Positions 35,853-45,363 are shown, counted from the stretch's first letter. The stretch: 64,000 bases of DNA from Robinsoniella peoriensis (GCF_042680125.1 NZ_JBHTNY010000008.1), one strand, 5' to 3'. Numbers and translations: made by a program. Notes: generated by a model from the letters alone, not told the origin.

Positions 35853-37232
35853 TTAATTTTTCAGCAAATATTCTTTTTCCAGGGCGATGACTTTCTTCAT
35901 TGCTTCTTCAGAAGGAGCACCGATCGTTATTCTCTTTTCCACGCAGGTCTTCATGCTGATTGCTTCATAGATATCCTCTTCAAAAACAGGGCTGATCTCT
36001 TTGTATTCCGAAAGGCTCATATCATCCAGCGCTATATTTTTTTCAATACAGTAGAGTACCAGACGTCCCACGATCCCATGGGCATCACGGAAAGGTACGC
36101 CATGATTTACCAGATAGTCTGCTGCATCCGTAGCATTGGTAAACCCATTTTTCGCACTATTTTCCATAACTGCTTTATTGAACCGCATGGTAGCTGCCAT
36201 ACCGGTAAATAATGCAATACAGCCCTTGACGGTATCGATTGCATCAAAGGTAAGCTCTTTATCCTCCTGCATATCTTTATTATATGCAAGGGGTATTCCT
36301 TTCATTGTGGTCAGAATCGACATTAGCGCACCGTAAACACGGCCAGTCTTTCCCCGTACAAGTTCTGCAATATCCGGATTTTTCTTCTGGGGCATAATAC
36401 TGCTTCCGGTACTGTAAGCGTCATCCAGCTCCACAAACTGATATTCATTAGAATTCCAGATGATAATTTCCTCTGAAAAACGGCTCAGATGCATCATGAT
36501 TGTAGACATGGCAGACAATAATTCAATTACATAATCTCTGTCAGCCACTGAATCCATACTATTTAAAGTAGGTCCGTCAAATTCCAGCAGTTCAGCCGTG
36601 TAATCACGATCCAGCGGATAAGTAGTACCAGCCAGTGCACCGGAACCCAGTGGGCAATAATTCATTCTCTTATATATATCAAATAACCTTAACCGGTCTC
36701 TTTTGAACATTTCAAAATAAGCACCTACATGATGAGCCAGGGTAATGGGCTGTGCTTTTTGTAAATGAGTAAATCCCGGCATATAAGTCCTGGTATTCTC
36801 TTCCATGATTTTAAGCAGCGTATTTAAGAGGTTCTTCAGTAATGCATCCATCTCTAAAATCTCGTCTCTGGTATAGAGTTTCATATCCAGGGCAACCTGG
36901 TCATTACGGCTTCGCCCCGTATGAAGTTTCTTACCTGCATCTCCAATACGGTCAATCAGGTTTGCTTCAACAAAACTGTGAATATCTTCATACTGATCCG
37001 TAATTTCCAGGGTTCCGTTTTCCACATCTGCCAGGATACCATTTAAGCCCCCGATGATTTCTTCCTTTTCTTCCGGTGTAAGAATTCCCTGTTTTGCCAG
37101 CATTGTCACATGTGCTTTGCTTCCTTCGATATCCTGTTTGTAAAATTTCCGGTCAAAGGAAATTGATGCATTAAAGTTATACACTAACTGATCTGTTTCT
37201 TTGGTGAAGCGTCCGCCCCATAACTGTGCCAT
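35853..37232 (-). CDS. argH: Argininosuccinate lyase
   Basis: 459 residues. Splits argininosuccinate to arginine and fumarate. Start motif MAQLWGGRFTKETD is typical. Catalytic His/Ser loop GSSIMPQKKNPD, plus FTHLQKAQPITLAHH and TGRSRNDQVA. Nothing else of the arginine pathway is in the window. Confidence 0.98.
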   Translation of the reverse strand: MAQLWGGRFTKETDQLVYNFNASISFDRKFYKQDIEGSKAHVTMLAKQGILTPEEKEEIIGGLNGILADVENGTLEITDQYEDIHSFVEANLIDRIGDAGKKLHTGRSRNDQVALDMKLYTRDEILEMDALLKNLLNTLLKIMEENTRTYMPGFTHLQKAQPITLAHHVGAYFEMFKRDRLRLFDIYKRMNYCPLGSGALAGTTYPLDRDYTAELLEFDGPTLNSMDSVADRDYVIELLSAMSTIMMHLSRFSEEIIIWNSNEYQFVELDDAYSTGSSIMPQKKNPDIAELVRGKTGRVYGALMSILTTMKGIPLAYNKDMQEDKELTFDAIDTVKGCIALFTGMAATMRFNKAVMENSAKNGFTNATDAADYLVNHGVPFRDAHGIVGRLVLYCIEKNIALDDMSLSEYKEISPVFEEDIYEAISMKTCVEKRITIGAPSEEAMKKVIALEKEYLLKN

Positions 37233-37343
37233 AATATTTTCCTCATTTCTTTTTCTTTTATCTGTATGTCCGCATAAATCTGCCGGATTTGCCTATAAGT
37301 CTACCATAAATTCTATATTTATACAATATTTTTGATTGTATAT

Positions 37344-38519
37344 TCACTGATTATCTCTTTCTTTTTTAGAAAAAATACAGCCGCAATAATCCTGCCGGTA
37401 AAGTCCGTACTGGCCGGAAAGTGTGATGGATCTTTTATATCCGTTTTTCTTCTTAAAATCAGATACCAGATACGGAACCTGTATTTCAGCCGCCAGGCGT
37501 TCTCCGATTTCGTTTAGCTTCACTGCATTTTTTAAAGGACTGATGGACAATGTAGTGGTGAAATAATCATATCCCTGTTGTTTTGCAATCCGTGCTGTTT
37601 CACGAAGCCGCAACTCATAACAGGCATAACAGCGCTCCCCGCCCTCTCTGATTTTTTCAAGCCCGCGAATACCGCTGTAAAATTCCTCCTGCTCATAGCG
37701 TCCCCCGCAGAATTCTACCGGATACTTCGCCGGAAGGCTCTGAATAAAATGCTGTTGTTCCAGCACTCTTTTCTCATACTCCTGCTGTGGATAAATGTTA
37801 GGATTATAGTAGAATACGGTAATTTTAAAATAATTTGAAAGATATTCCAGAACATAGCTGCTGCAAGGGGCACAACAGCTGTGAAGCAGCAAAGTTGGAA
37901 CTTTATCGTCTCTCTTGATCTTCTCTATTTCCTGATCCAGTTCTTTCTGGTAATTTCGTTTCTTCTCTTCTCTTGCCAATGCCGTGATATTTTTTACAAA
38001 TTCTGACTTCGCAAAGGTATATCCATCCCTGTCATGTTCATATTCTTTTTTCAGTCTATCCTTGAGATCTGCATACTTTGCCGCAGCGTCTGAATGAATC
38101 CGAAGATAATCCCGAAAATAGATTTCATCCCAATCTCCCTGGTAGCGTATATGTAAATGATACACTTCCTTTTCAAATCCCAAGGGCGTATAGCCTTTTT
38201 GGAACATCATATGGGGTGCAGGTTTATGGGGCTGGGGTGAATACATATATCCGGCCTCTTCCAGATTCGAAATGAGTAAATTCAAATCGCATTCTTTTTT
38301 TATTTCCAACAAGATATCAACGGTTGGTTTGGCACGCAAACCGTAGACCGAAGTACTTCCTATATGATGAATTCTGGCTGCGTTATTTTTCCCTGCAGCA
38401 TTAATGATGATTTCCTGTTCTTTCTGGTACCAGTCCTTCCATTGGGGATTATAATCCTCCAGTACAATGGGGAATATTTCCCATAACTCTTCATTTGACA
38501 TTTCCTGCAAATTTTTCAT
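37344..38519 (-). CDS. GrpB domain fused to epoxyqueuosine reductase QueH
   Basis: 391 residues. Residues about 1-185 are a GrpB-type (UPF0157, nucleotidyltransferase-like) domain: RIHHIGSTSVYGLRAKPTVDILLE, and YHLHIRYQGDWDEIYFRDYLR. A lysine-rich linker follows. Residues about 205-391 are QueH (former DUF208), with LHSCCAPCSSYV, CYACYELRLRETA and YCGC near the end, the Cys that hold iron-sulfur and zinc. QueH makes queuosine from epoxyqueuosine in tRNA. GrpB and QueH are normally separate genes, so this is a natural fusion if the assembly is right. AGGAG precedes the ATG. Confidence 0.88.
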   Translation of the reverse strand: MKNLQEMSNEELWEIFPIVLEDYNPQWKDWYQKEQEIIINAAGKNNAARIHHIGSTSVYGLRAKPTVDILLEIKKECDLNLLISNLEEAGYMYSPQPHKPAPHMMFQKGYTPLGFEKEVYHLHIRYQGDWDEIYFRDYLRIHSDAAAKYADLKDRLKKEYEHDRDGYTFAKSEFVKNITALAREEKKRNYQKELDQEIEKIKRDDKVPTLLLHSCCAPCSSYVLEYLSNYFKITVFYYNPNIYPQQEYEKRVLEQQHFIQSLPAKYPVEFCGGRYEQEEFYSGIRGLEKIREGGERCYACYELRLRETARIAKQQGYDYFTTTLSISPLKNAVKLNEIGERLAAEIQVPYLVSDFKKKNGYKRSITLSGQYGLYRQDYCGCIFSKKERDNQ

Positions 38520-38626
38520 AAACTCTCCTTATCTCCGGACTATTTCTGATAATCTCCGGCTTCTCTTAATCACTTTCTGATGTTGGTAGTCCATAAAGTT
38601 TCTATTCCCAATAAAGACGCAGGTAA

Positions 38627-39535
38627 CTATTTTAACTTTACCGTTCTCCTTGAAGAACCATAGGTTATAATCCTGCTTCCCTGCTTTTTCAAAACGGATA
38701 TATTATTTTTCACAGCCGGGAATTTACGGAGCCAGGAGGGCGCATCTATAAATGTTACCCGGGGCCTCACTGCCTTGAAGAACCGTTCTCTCTTATTATT
38801 ATTTCCATGATGGGGAGCCTGTAAATAGTTAGACCTAAGTTTCTTCCCGTACTTTTTCACCAGCATATTTGCGCGTCTGGAATTAATATCCCCGGTAAAA
38901 ATCATACTTTTTCCATTGTAGGCAGCTTTAAATACAAGGGAAGAATCATTGCAGATATCCTTGCTGGTTTTCTCTAATCTGCCATCATAGGAACTGAAGA
39001 ACTGAAGGCTGAGTCCGGAGATATCTATCGTATCCCCTCCTTTTATGTACTGAAGATTTCCGGCACCGGACATGATGCCGTTAAACTCTTCAAATATGCT
39101 GTATTCATCCCACTCCTGGGCATATTTCTGATAAACTGCCGGATTAATCTTAGGGGCTAAAACCTTCCGGATACGAATCCCCTGAGGATTGGATACGATT
39201 GCATTAAAAGCTCCCACATGATCCGGATGGGGATGGGTGATAATCCAAAGATCCACATTGTTACCAAGCCTTTGAATGGCACTGCGTACCCGGGATTCGT
39301 TTTGTTTCCATCCACCGTCTATGACGATTAATTTTCCTTTACGATTGCTTATGGTATAGAACATAGACTGACTTCCATCACTGTCACTGCCGTACTGCTG
39401 AACAGTCCACGCATTTTTATTGGCGGCTCTTCTGTCCGCTCTGCGCCCTCCCCTGCCGGCTGCTGCTCCGGTTATGGAAATGGAGCATAGGATTACCAGG
39501 AATAGTGTAATAAAGATTTGTTTTTTATATTTCAT
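38627..39535 (-). CDS. Secreted metallo-beta-lactamase-fold hydrolase (ComEC C-terminal-like)
   Basis: 302 residues with a signal peptide (IFITLFLVILCSISITGAAA). The rest is a metallo-beta-lactamase fold: VIDGG, metal motif THPHPDHVGAF, FTGDINSRRANML and PHHGNNN. This form resembles the hydrolase part of competence protein ComEC and its free-standing homologues that act on DNA or phosphodiesters. A basic RGGRRADRRA stretch follows the signal. The ribosome site is weak. Bases 39536-39869 upstream hold a palindromic repeat and otherwise nothing I can name. Confidence 0.82.
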   Translation of the reverse strand: MKYKKQIFITLFLVILCSISITGAAAGRGGRRADRRAANKNAWTVQQYGSDSDGSQSMFYTISNRKGKLIVIDGGWKQNESRVRSAIQRLGNNVDLWIITHPHPDHVGAFNAIVSNPQGIRIRKVLAPKINPAVYQKYAQEWDEYSIFEEFNGIMSGAGNLQYIKGGDTIDISGLSLQFFSSYDGRLEKTSKDICNDSSLVFKAAYNGKSMIFTGDINSRRANMLVKKYGKKLRSNYLQAPHHGNNNKRERFFKAVRPRVTFIDAPSWLRKFPAVKNNISVLKKQGSRIITYGSSRRTVKLK

Positions 39536-39553
39536 AAATCAACTCTGCTTTCC

Positions 39554-39629
39554 AGAGTCTGTTTAAAATCCCGGATATTACTTGTTCCAAAATTCCCGTT
39601 CTGGTTTAGTGATATTTTAAACAGGCTCT
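39554..39629. repeat. 76-bp palindromic intergenic repeat, AGAGCCTGTTT type
   Basis: AGAGTCTGTTTAAAAT at the left end is inverted at the right end with a single mismatch (16-base arms). The centre is partly palindromic too. The right end, read inward on the minus strand, begins AGAGCCTGTTTAAA, like the repeats at 360-429 and 9216-9254. The 240 bases after it up to 39869 show no gene. Confidence 0.7.
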
Positions 39630-39869
39630 AATATGGTTTTGGTAGTATGAGGTACACCAATTATCATTTTCTGGTTTATTGATTTGGCAATTATATCATT
39701 AAATGGGATAAAGGGCAAGAAATGTGGGGAGGTTTTGGGGAGAACTTATCGTAACTTTATCCTGATTTGGATGTAAAAGTCTATACACGTATCTCTTCTT
39801 ATGCTAAACTAAAATACAAGAATACTACCTTTTTACCTACATTAAATATTTAATTAAGGAGAACTATTT

Positions 39870-40514
39870 ATGGAAATAAAACAAAAAAATACTGACAACT
39901 ATGAACTGGTCTTTGAACACGACCGTCAGATTTTCCTGCACATGGATTTTAAGAAACTTGCACTTAGAACCGGGCTTGCATTTTCCGGGGATGGACAATA
40001 CCTGCTGCTGCCGGTTCTGGATAAATGCTATATGGTCAGTATCTCGGACGGAAGCATCTTTGACCAGGCTTGTCCGGATCTGGAAATTCCGGTGCATACC
40101 CGTTTGCTGCTGATCCACTATCTGATTTATGCCAAAGATACTGCTGCAGTTACCGGAGAGGAAATTCCCTTTCATTCCATCCGCGGTGTCAGCCACTTTG
40201 AGGCTGCTTTTATTCGCGAGACAATTCCGCCCCTGAAGAAAGCATTTGAAGGGCATACAGACCGGTTTATACAGGCCGGGAAAGCACTTCACGGTACTAT
40301 CTGCACTTATGGGGATGCGTCGGTACGCCTGCAGCTGTTTCCCCTGATTGCCATTACCTATATTCTCTGGGAGGGTGATGATGAGTTCCCCATGAATATC
40401 AATGTGCTTTTTGATAAAGGCATTACAGACTGTACCCATCCAGAAGATGTTCCTGTCCTGGGTTCTTATGGTGCAAAACAATTGATTGAAGCTTCTCTTA
40501 CTCTGAATTCTTGA
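39870..40514 (+). CDS. DUF3786 domain protein
   Basis: 214 residues, soluble, no signal. It matches my memory of DUF3786 proteins: LALRTGLAFSGDGQYLLLPVLDKCYMV near the start, HYLIYAKD, PFHSIRGVSHFEAAFI and LFPLIAITYILWEGDDEFPMNINVLFD. These occur in anaerobes, often next to transport or cofactor genes; their biochemical role is not settled. AGGAG precedes the ATG. The ABC genes begin 53 bases downstream on the same strand, so joint function is likely. Confidence 0.75.
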   Translation: MEIKQKNTDNYELVFEHDRQIFLHMDFKKLALRTGLAFSGDGQYLLLPVLDKCYMVSISDGSIFDQACPDLEIPVHTRLLLIHYLIYAKDTAAVTGEEIPFHSIRGVSHFEAAFIRETIPPLKKAFEGHTDRFIQAGKALHGTICTYGDASVRLQLFPLIAITYILWEGDDEFPMNINVLFDKGITDCTHPEDVPVLGSYGAKQLIEASLTLNS

Positions 40515-40567
40515 ACATTTCGGCGTCATTTTCATACACTATGATATAACAATATAGGAGGTACGAA

Positions 40568-41335
40568 ATGCAGACCTTATTAGAACTAAAAGACGTGAAC
40601 TTTTCCTATCATAGTGTAAGCGGAGAAACTTATGCTTTATCTGATATCTCCTTTCAGGTGAATGACGGCGAATTCATCGCTATTGTCGGTCCCAGCGGTT
40701 GCGGCAAATCTACTCTGCTTTCCTTAATCAGCGGACTCTTAAAGCCTGAATCCGGTTCCATTCTCCTAAATGGGAAAGATGTAAAAGAAGCTCATACGAA
40801 TATAGGCTATATGCTCCAAAAAGACCATTTGTTTGAATGGCGTACAATTTACCGCAATGTTCTCCTGGGTCTGGAGATTCAGAAAAAAATTACAGATGAA
40901 AGTAAAGCAATGGTTGACCAGATGCTGAAAGATTATGGATTATACAAATTTAAGGATAAAAAGCCTTCCGAACTATCCGGCGGAATGCGTCAGCGTGCAG
41001 CACTGATTCGTACACTGGCACTGCAGCCGGAACTTCTGCTTTTAGATGAACCTTTTTCTGCTCTTGATTATCAGACACGCCTATCCGTATGTGATGATAT
41101 TTCTTCTATTCTAAAGAAAGCCCACAAAACCGCTATTCTGGTTACCCACGACCTGTCGGAAGCAATCAGCGTTGCAGACCGCATTATCGTTCTTACCAAA
41201 CGGCCGGCAAAAATCAAAAGCATTATACCGGTTCATATGAGTATCGAAGACCGTACTCCAATGAAATCCCGAAACGCTCCTGAATTCAAAGATTATTTCA
41301 ATCAAATCTGGAAGGAGCTGAATGTAAATGAATAA
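40568..41335 (+). CDS. ABC importer ATP-binding protein (SsuB/TauB/ThiZ type)
   Basis: 255 residues. Walker A VGPSGCGKSTLLSLISG, Q-loop YMLQKDHLFEWRTI, signature LSGGMRQRAALIRTLA, Walker B LLLLDEPFSALD and switch VTHDLSEA. This class serves importers of nitrate, sulfonates, taurine or thiamine precursors. Its end overlaps the permease start by eight bases. No substrate-binding gene is attached. Confidence 0.9.
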   Translation: MQTLLELKDVNFSYHSVSGETYALSDISFQVNDGEFIAIVGPSGCGKSTLLSLISGLLKPESGSILLNGKDVKEAHTNIGYMLQKDHLFEWRTIYRNVLLGLEIQKKITDESKAMVDQMLKDYGLYKFKDKKPSELSGGMRQRAALIRTLALQPELLLLDEPFSALDYQTRLSVCDDISSILKKAHKTAILVTHDLSEAISVADRIIVLTKRPAKIKSIIPVHMSIEDRTPMKSRNAPEFKDYFNQIWKELNVNE

Positions 41336-42125
41336 CGCTTCTGTCAATCAAAAAGAATATTTAAAACAGCGGCTTCACCATAAACGCATGGTAACAATCA
41401 TGCGGATTCTTATTTTAGTACTGTTTATTGCGCTTTGGGAAATCACTGCAAGACTTGGCATCATCGACAGCTTTATTTTCAGCAGCCCCTCACGGGTATT
41501 AAATACCTTTATTTCCATGGTTCAGGATAAATCCATCTTCCTCCATGTTGGCGTTACGCTAGCAGAAACACTGATCAGCTTCGCTTTAGTAGTTCTGCTG
41601 GGAATCGCAACTGCCGTACTGTTATGGCTCAGCAAAAAACTTTCTGAAATATTAGAACCCTACCTGGTCGTTTTAAACAGCCTTCCAAAATCAGCGCTGG
41701 CTCCACTTTTAATCGTATGGCTGGGTGCAAATATGAAAACAATTATTGTAGCCGGAATTTCGGTAGCGATCTTCGGTACAATATTAAATCTATATACCGG
41801 ATTTAAAGAAGTATCTCCGGATAAAATAAAATTGATTTACACTCTGCAGGGCACGAAAAAAGACGTCCTGCTGCGTGTCGTTCTTCCAAGCACCATTCCT
41901 ACCATTATCAGTGTTATGAAGGTAAATATCGGTCTTGCCCTGGTTGGTGTGGTAATCGGTGAATTTATCGGTTCCAAGCAGGGACTTGGCTACCTGATTA
42001 TATATGGCAGTCAGGTTTTTAAGTTGGATTGGGTTATTATGAGCATTGTTATACTTTGCATTATCGCCATGGGACTTTATAAGATTATTAACTTTGTAGA
42101 GAAGTCTTATTTGAAAAACTTATAG
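41328..42125 (+). CDS. ABC importer permease (SsuC/TauC/ThiX type)
   Basis: 265 residues with about six segments and the conserved EAA-like loop GTKKDVLLRVVLPSTIPTIISVMKV. WEITARLGIIDSFIFSSPSRVLNTF and LNSLPKSALAPLLIVWLGA are typical of this permease family. It pairs with the preceding ATPase. The operon stops here; a short C-rich/G-rich hairpin (42133-42157) lies before the convergent gene. Confidence 0.9.
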   Translation: MNNASVNQKEYLKQRLHHKRMVTIMRILILVLFIALWEITARLGIIDSFIFSSPSRVLNTFISMVQDKSIFLHVGVTLAETLISFALVVLLGIATAVLLWLSKKLSEILEPYLVVLNSLPKSALAPLLIVWLGANMKTIIVAGISVAIFGTILNLYTGFKEVSPDKIKLIYTLQGTKKDVLLRVVLPSTIPTIISVMKVNIGLALVGVVIGEFIGSKQGLGYLIIYGSQVFKLDWVIMSIVILCIIAMGLYKIINFVEKSYLKNL

Positions 42126-42168
42126 AAAATATATAACCCCCCTCGGATATGAGGAGGGATACATACAT

Positions 42169-43302
42169 TTATTTATCACCAAAAACCTTCTTAATGGCAT
42201 CCAGATAAGCCATTCCATTTACCGTATCCGGTTCCAGGTAGCTTCCTTCCGTCCACTCATTCCATGCATTTATCGTACAAATATTGAAGCTTTTTTCTGA
42301 TTTATCCAGGAATTCTTTCGCATCATACAGCGCTTTTTCAAATTCCATAGGGGTATTATCCATATACACCGGATAATATGGATAGCCGATACTGTCGAAC
42401 CGGTCTGTCTGCACGGTTCTCGGTGTGGAATCCCAGCCTACGGTCACATTTGGAATATAGGGAAGGGGGTACTGATTTTGCAGTCTGGCATGCTCATCTT
42501 TGCATATTTCCCTCATTTTTCTATAGGAAGTGTCCGGAAAATGTTCGAATTCGATATGGTGAACCCATACATAGCTGGTGACACTGTCTATTCCCAAATA
42601 TTCGATGATTTCATTGGGATTGATCAGCGTATTTTCCGTAGGAAGGGTTTCGATTCCCCATACTACAGCATTTAAGTGCAGTTCGCCAAGCCCTCTCTCC
42701 CTCACTCTTGACCGAAGTTCTTCTAATACCCTCTTTGTGTTCTCAAGTCCTCCCAGACCTTTTACGAGGCTCATCATTTCATAGATCGAAAAATATAACC
42801 TGCCTTCTACTTTCCAATAGGATGGATGTACAAAATAGGTGTCGATTATGTGGTCTGTTGCCTGGATAAATACTTCTTCAGAGACTTCGCCTTTCATTCT
42901 CACCGGATAAGGCTGAAATCTGGTCGCCGGATGTATTTCCAGCCAGTCATGATTTGCCCACATAATTGCAAATTTTAAATCTTTGTTATTTTCTGCCTGC
43001 AGATATCCTTCTTCCAGGCATCTGTCCAGGAATGGCCCTTCTTTATGCCAGTACCAGTCAAATATGAATGCACTTAATCCATGGCTTGCCGCCGCTTCAA
43101 TCTTTTTCTCCATCACTCTGGGATCTGCCTCGTTTTCGTATCCCCAGAGAGGTACCTTGGGCTGCACATGTCCTTCAAATCTGGGCTTTGCATTTTTTAC
43201 CAGCTCCCATTCATTCCATCCTTCCCCGTGCCATTCCTGCACTCTGTCATCATAGTGATAATTTGGGAAATAATATGCTGCTACTTCGTATTGTTTATTC
43301 AT
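42169..43302 (-). CDS. GH99-like / WbsX-type protein
   Basis: 377 residues, no signal peptide, so cytoplasmic. Opening motif VAAYYFPNYHYDDRVQEWHGEGWNEW and IFDWYWHKEG, MWANHDW, and late TINAWNEWTEGSYLEPD match glycoside hydrolase 99-like proteins of the WbsX group, seen in polysaccharide and sugar-uptake loci. It follows the two sugar permeases on the same strand, so it likely processes the imported oligosaccharide. Specificity is unknown. The intergenic 43303-43484 holds nothing recognisable. Confidence 0.82.
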   Translation of the reverse strand: MNKQYEVAAYYFPNYHYDDRVQEWHGEGWNEWELVKNAKPRFEGHVQPKVPLWGYENEADPRVMEKKIEAAASHGLSAFIFDWYWHKEGPFLDRCLEEGYLQAENNKDLKFAIMWANHDWLEIHPATRFQPYPVRMKGEVSEEVFIQATDHIIDTYFVHPSYWKVEGRLYFSIYEMMSLVKGLGGLENTKRVLEELRSRVRERGLGELHLNAVVWGIETLPTENTLINPNEIIEYLGIDSVTSYVWVHHIEFEHFPDTSYRKMREICKDEHARLQNQYPLPYIPNVTVGWDSTPRTVQTDRFDSIGYPYYPVYMDNTPMEFEKALYDAKEFLDKSEKSFNICTINAWNEWTEGSYLEPDTVNGMAYLDAIKKVFGDK

Positions 43303-43484
43303 ATGTAATTCCTTTCTGTATTAAATATTAATTGTTTCAACTAATCTAATGTATCGTGAATGCCTGGATTTACCAGACAACACCCAATTCTCGGAAACGG
43401 CTGACCGCAGCGCCTTACGCATTGCCCCGGGAGATTCCTACTGTATGTCCACCCATTCCATCAGATGTTCTTTCTCTGACTCTC

Positions 43485-44312
43485 TTAGCCCTTGACTGCT
43501 CCTGCTGCTCCTCCCTGATAAAACTGTTTCTGTAGCAGGATGAAAAGAAGGATCGGCGGCACTACTGCAACAACCAGCATTGCGTAGATTGCACCGAAAT
43601 TCGTCTGATGTTCATTTACAAAAGAGTAAACAGCCAGGGTAATTGGTTTTTTCTTCTCGGATGATATGACCATAAGAGGCATTAAGAAATCGTTCCATAC
43701 ATATACCAAAGTGGTAAGCGCATAAGTGACCATAACCGGTTTCATAAGTGGAAACAGAACTTTGAAAAACCGCTGTAAATATCCGCATCCGTCAATAATT
43801 GCCGCTTCATCCAGTTCTCTGGGAATCCCCTTAATGAATCCTGTGAATAAAAGAATTCCCATGGGGATCTGGGTGGCTGCATAAATCAGCACTAACGCCG
43901 TCTTGGTATCTTTTAAGCCAAATTTCAGGATAATACTGTAAATGGAAGGCAGATTGGCTACTACCGGAATCATCATGGCGCTTAAGAATAATAAGTAAAG
44001 AAAGGAAAAATATTTTTCTTTTCTCCTTGCCATCGCATAGGATGCCAAAGCGCATAGAAGAATATCAATGGCTATGGTAAAGATCGATATAATACCGGAA
44101 TTGGCAAAACTTCTCACCGCCGTATCATTTTGAAATACCGCTTTGTAATTCTCCAGGTAGAATCCGGAGGGGAGGGAAACCATTTTGTTCACCTCTCCCG
44201 GGTTCTTGAAGGAGGATAAAAACATGTATAAGATCGGCAGAATAATCAATAATGCAATCATATAGATGAAAATATATTTTAAAACCGTTAATATTGTTTT
44301 TTTTCGAACCAT
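43485..44312 (-). CDS. Carbohydrate ABC transporter permease (MalG/UgpE type)
   Basis: 275 residues, six segments. The EAA loop reads ELDEAAIIDGCGYLQRFFKVLFPLMKP, and LPSGFYLENYKAVF and ends in GGAAGAVKG, all typical of the second permease of sugar importers. GAGGTGG precedes the ATG. It is one base after the partner permease stop. Confidence 0.95.
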   Translation of the reverse strand: MVRKKTILTVLKYIFIYMIALLIILPILYMFLSSFKNPGEVNKMVSLPSGFYLENYKAVFQNDTAVRSFANSGIISIFTIAIDILLCALASYAMARRKEKYFSFLYLLFLSAMMIPVVANLPSIYSIILKFGLKDTKTALVLIYAATQIPMGILLFTGFIKGIPRELDEAAIIDGCGYLQRFFKVLFPLMKPVMVTYALTTLVYVWNDFLMPLMVISSEKKKPITLAVYSFVNEHQTNFGAIYAMLVVAVVPPILLFILLQKQFYQGGAAGAVKG

Positions 44313-44313
44313 C

Positions 44314-45192
44314 TTAATATTCCACCTCCCTGCTTCTGGTTATTTTCAATTGGATCACCGTAACCGTAGCTATAATCAGGAAGAAAATAACGCCGATCGC
44401 ACTTGAATATCCAAATCTTTCATATAGAAAAGCATTATCATAAATTGTCATACTGATTGTCTTGCTGGCATTAATCGGTCCGCCTCCTGTCATAACAAAA
44501 GGCAGGTCGAACAGTCTCAGCGCTCCTGTGATGGAAATAAATACGTTAACGGTTACTGATGGCATTAACAGAGGCAGTGTGATATACCTGAATTTTTTAA
44601 ATCCACAGGCACCGTCTAACATGCCGGCTTCGTATACATCCTGGGAAATACTGCTTAAGCCCGTCATGAAGATTATCATACCGTATCCTGCCCACTGCCA
44701 GGTATTGATGAAAATCAATACATTTTTCACGATGCTGACATCTCCCAGCCAATCCACCCGCAGCCCCTCTAATCCAAGCTTAGACAGCACTTCATTAATG
44801 ATTCCGGCGTACTGGAAAAAGTTTACCCAGGTAAGGGATACAATGACCGGGCTGATAATACAGGGTGCATAAATAATTGCTCTCAGTACATTTCTGCCCT
44901 TCAGTTTTTCAAATAAAAATATTGCCAGCATCAGCTGTAAGGCAAGGCCGATTACTACTACCAATACGGTAAAATACATTGTATTGCCAAATGTCTGAAG
45001 CACTTCGGTATCTTTGAATACCTGAACGAAATTATCAATCCCTACAAAATTAAAATTCTTACTGAATCCATTCCAGTCTGTCACGGAATATCCCAAAGTC
45101 ATCAGCAATGGAATATACGTAAATATTAAAAAGAGTATCAATGCCGGTATTGTTGCAAATACTCCATATATCTTTTCTCTTTTACTGTTCAC
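44314..45192 (-). CDS. Carbohydrate ABC transporter permease (MalF/UgpA type)
   Basis: 292 residues, six segments, EAA loop QDVYEAGMLDGACGFKKFRYITLPLLMPS. Start is GTG 45192 after GAAGGTG. A decayed binding-protein gene with its promoter lies just upstream, so transcription likely comes from 45411-45475. No ATPase gene is present, as is usual when the shared MsmX-type ATPase is encoded elsewhere. Confidence 0.95.
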   Translation of the reverse strand: MNSKREKIYGVFATIPALILFLIFTYIPLLMTLGYSVTDWNGFSKNFNFVGIDNFVQVFKDTEVLQTFGNTMYFTVLVVVIGLALQLMLAIFLFEKLKGRNVLRAIIYAPCIISPVIVSLTWVNFFQYAGIINEVLSKLGLEGLRVDWLGDVSIVKNVLIFINTWQWAGYGMIIFMTGLSSISQDVYEAGMLDGACGFKKFRYITLPLLMPSVTVNVFISITGALRLFDLPFVMTGGGPINASKTISMTIYDNAFLYERFGYSSAIGVIFFLIIATVTVIQLKITRSREVEY

Positions 45193-45207
45193 ATTTTCAC
45201 CTTCTTA

Positions 45208-45363
45208 TCAAACATTTTTTATTCGGATACAACCACCGTTATCCGGGTTTTCTTCCATGAATTTCCCAATGAATGCCTTATTTGTAACTGCTTCTTTACC
45301 ACAAGCTGCAACGCTGGTGACCATAATTGCGGCTAAAATGATTGATGTGATTTTCTTTTTCAT
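45208..45363 (-). pseudogene. Internally deleted sugar-binding lipoprotein gene
   Basis: AGGAGG precedes an ATG (45363) that opens a lipoprotein signal peptide ending in SVAACGKE. It then jumps to NKAFIGKFMEENPD, which matches KAFIEKFMEENPD inside the intact binding protein at 50455-51795, and then to a segment whose other frame reads VVVSE then stop (45219), the exact C-terminal end of the intact protein. Two deletions thus removed most of the gene and shifted the frame. The remaining open frame is 51 codons to TGA at 45208. It may still be translated as a short lipoprotein or only carry the permease transcript. Confidence 0.85.
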
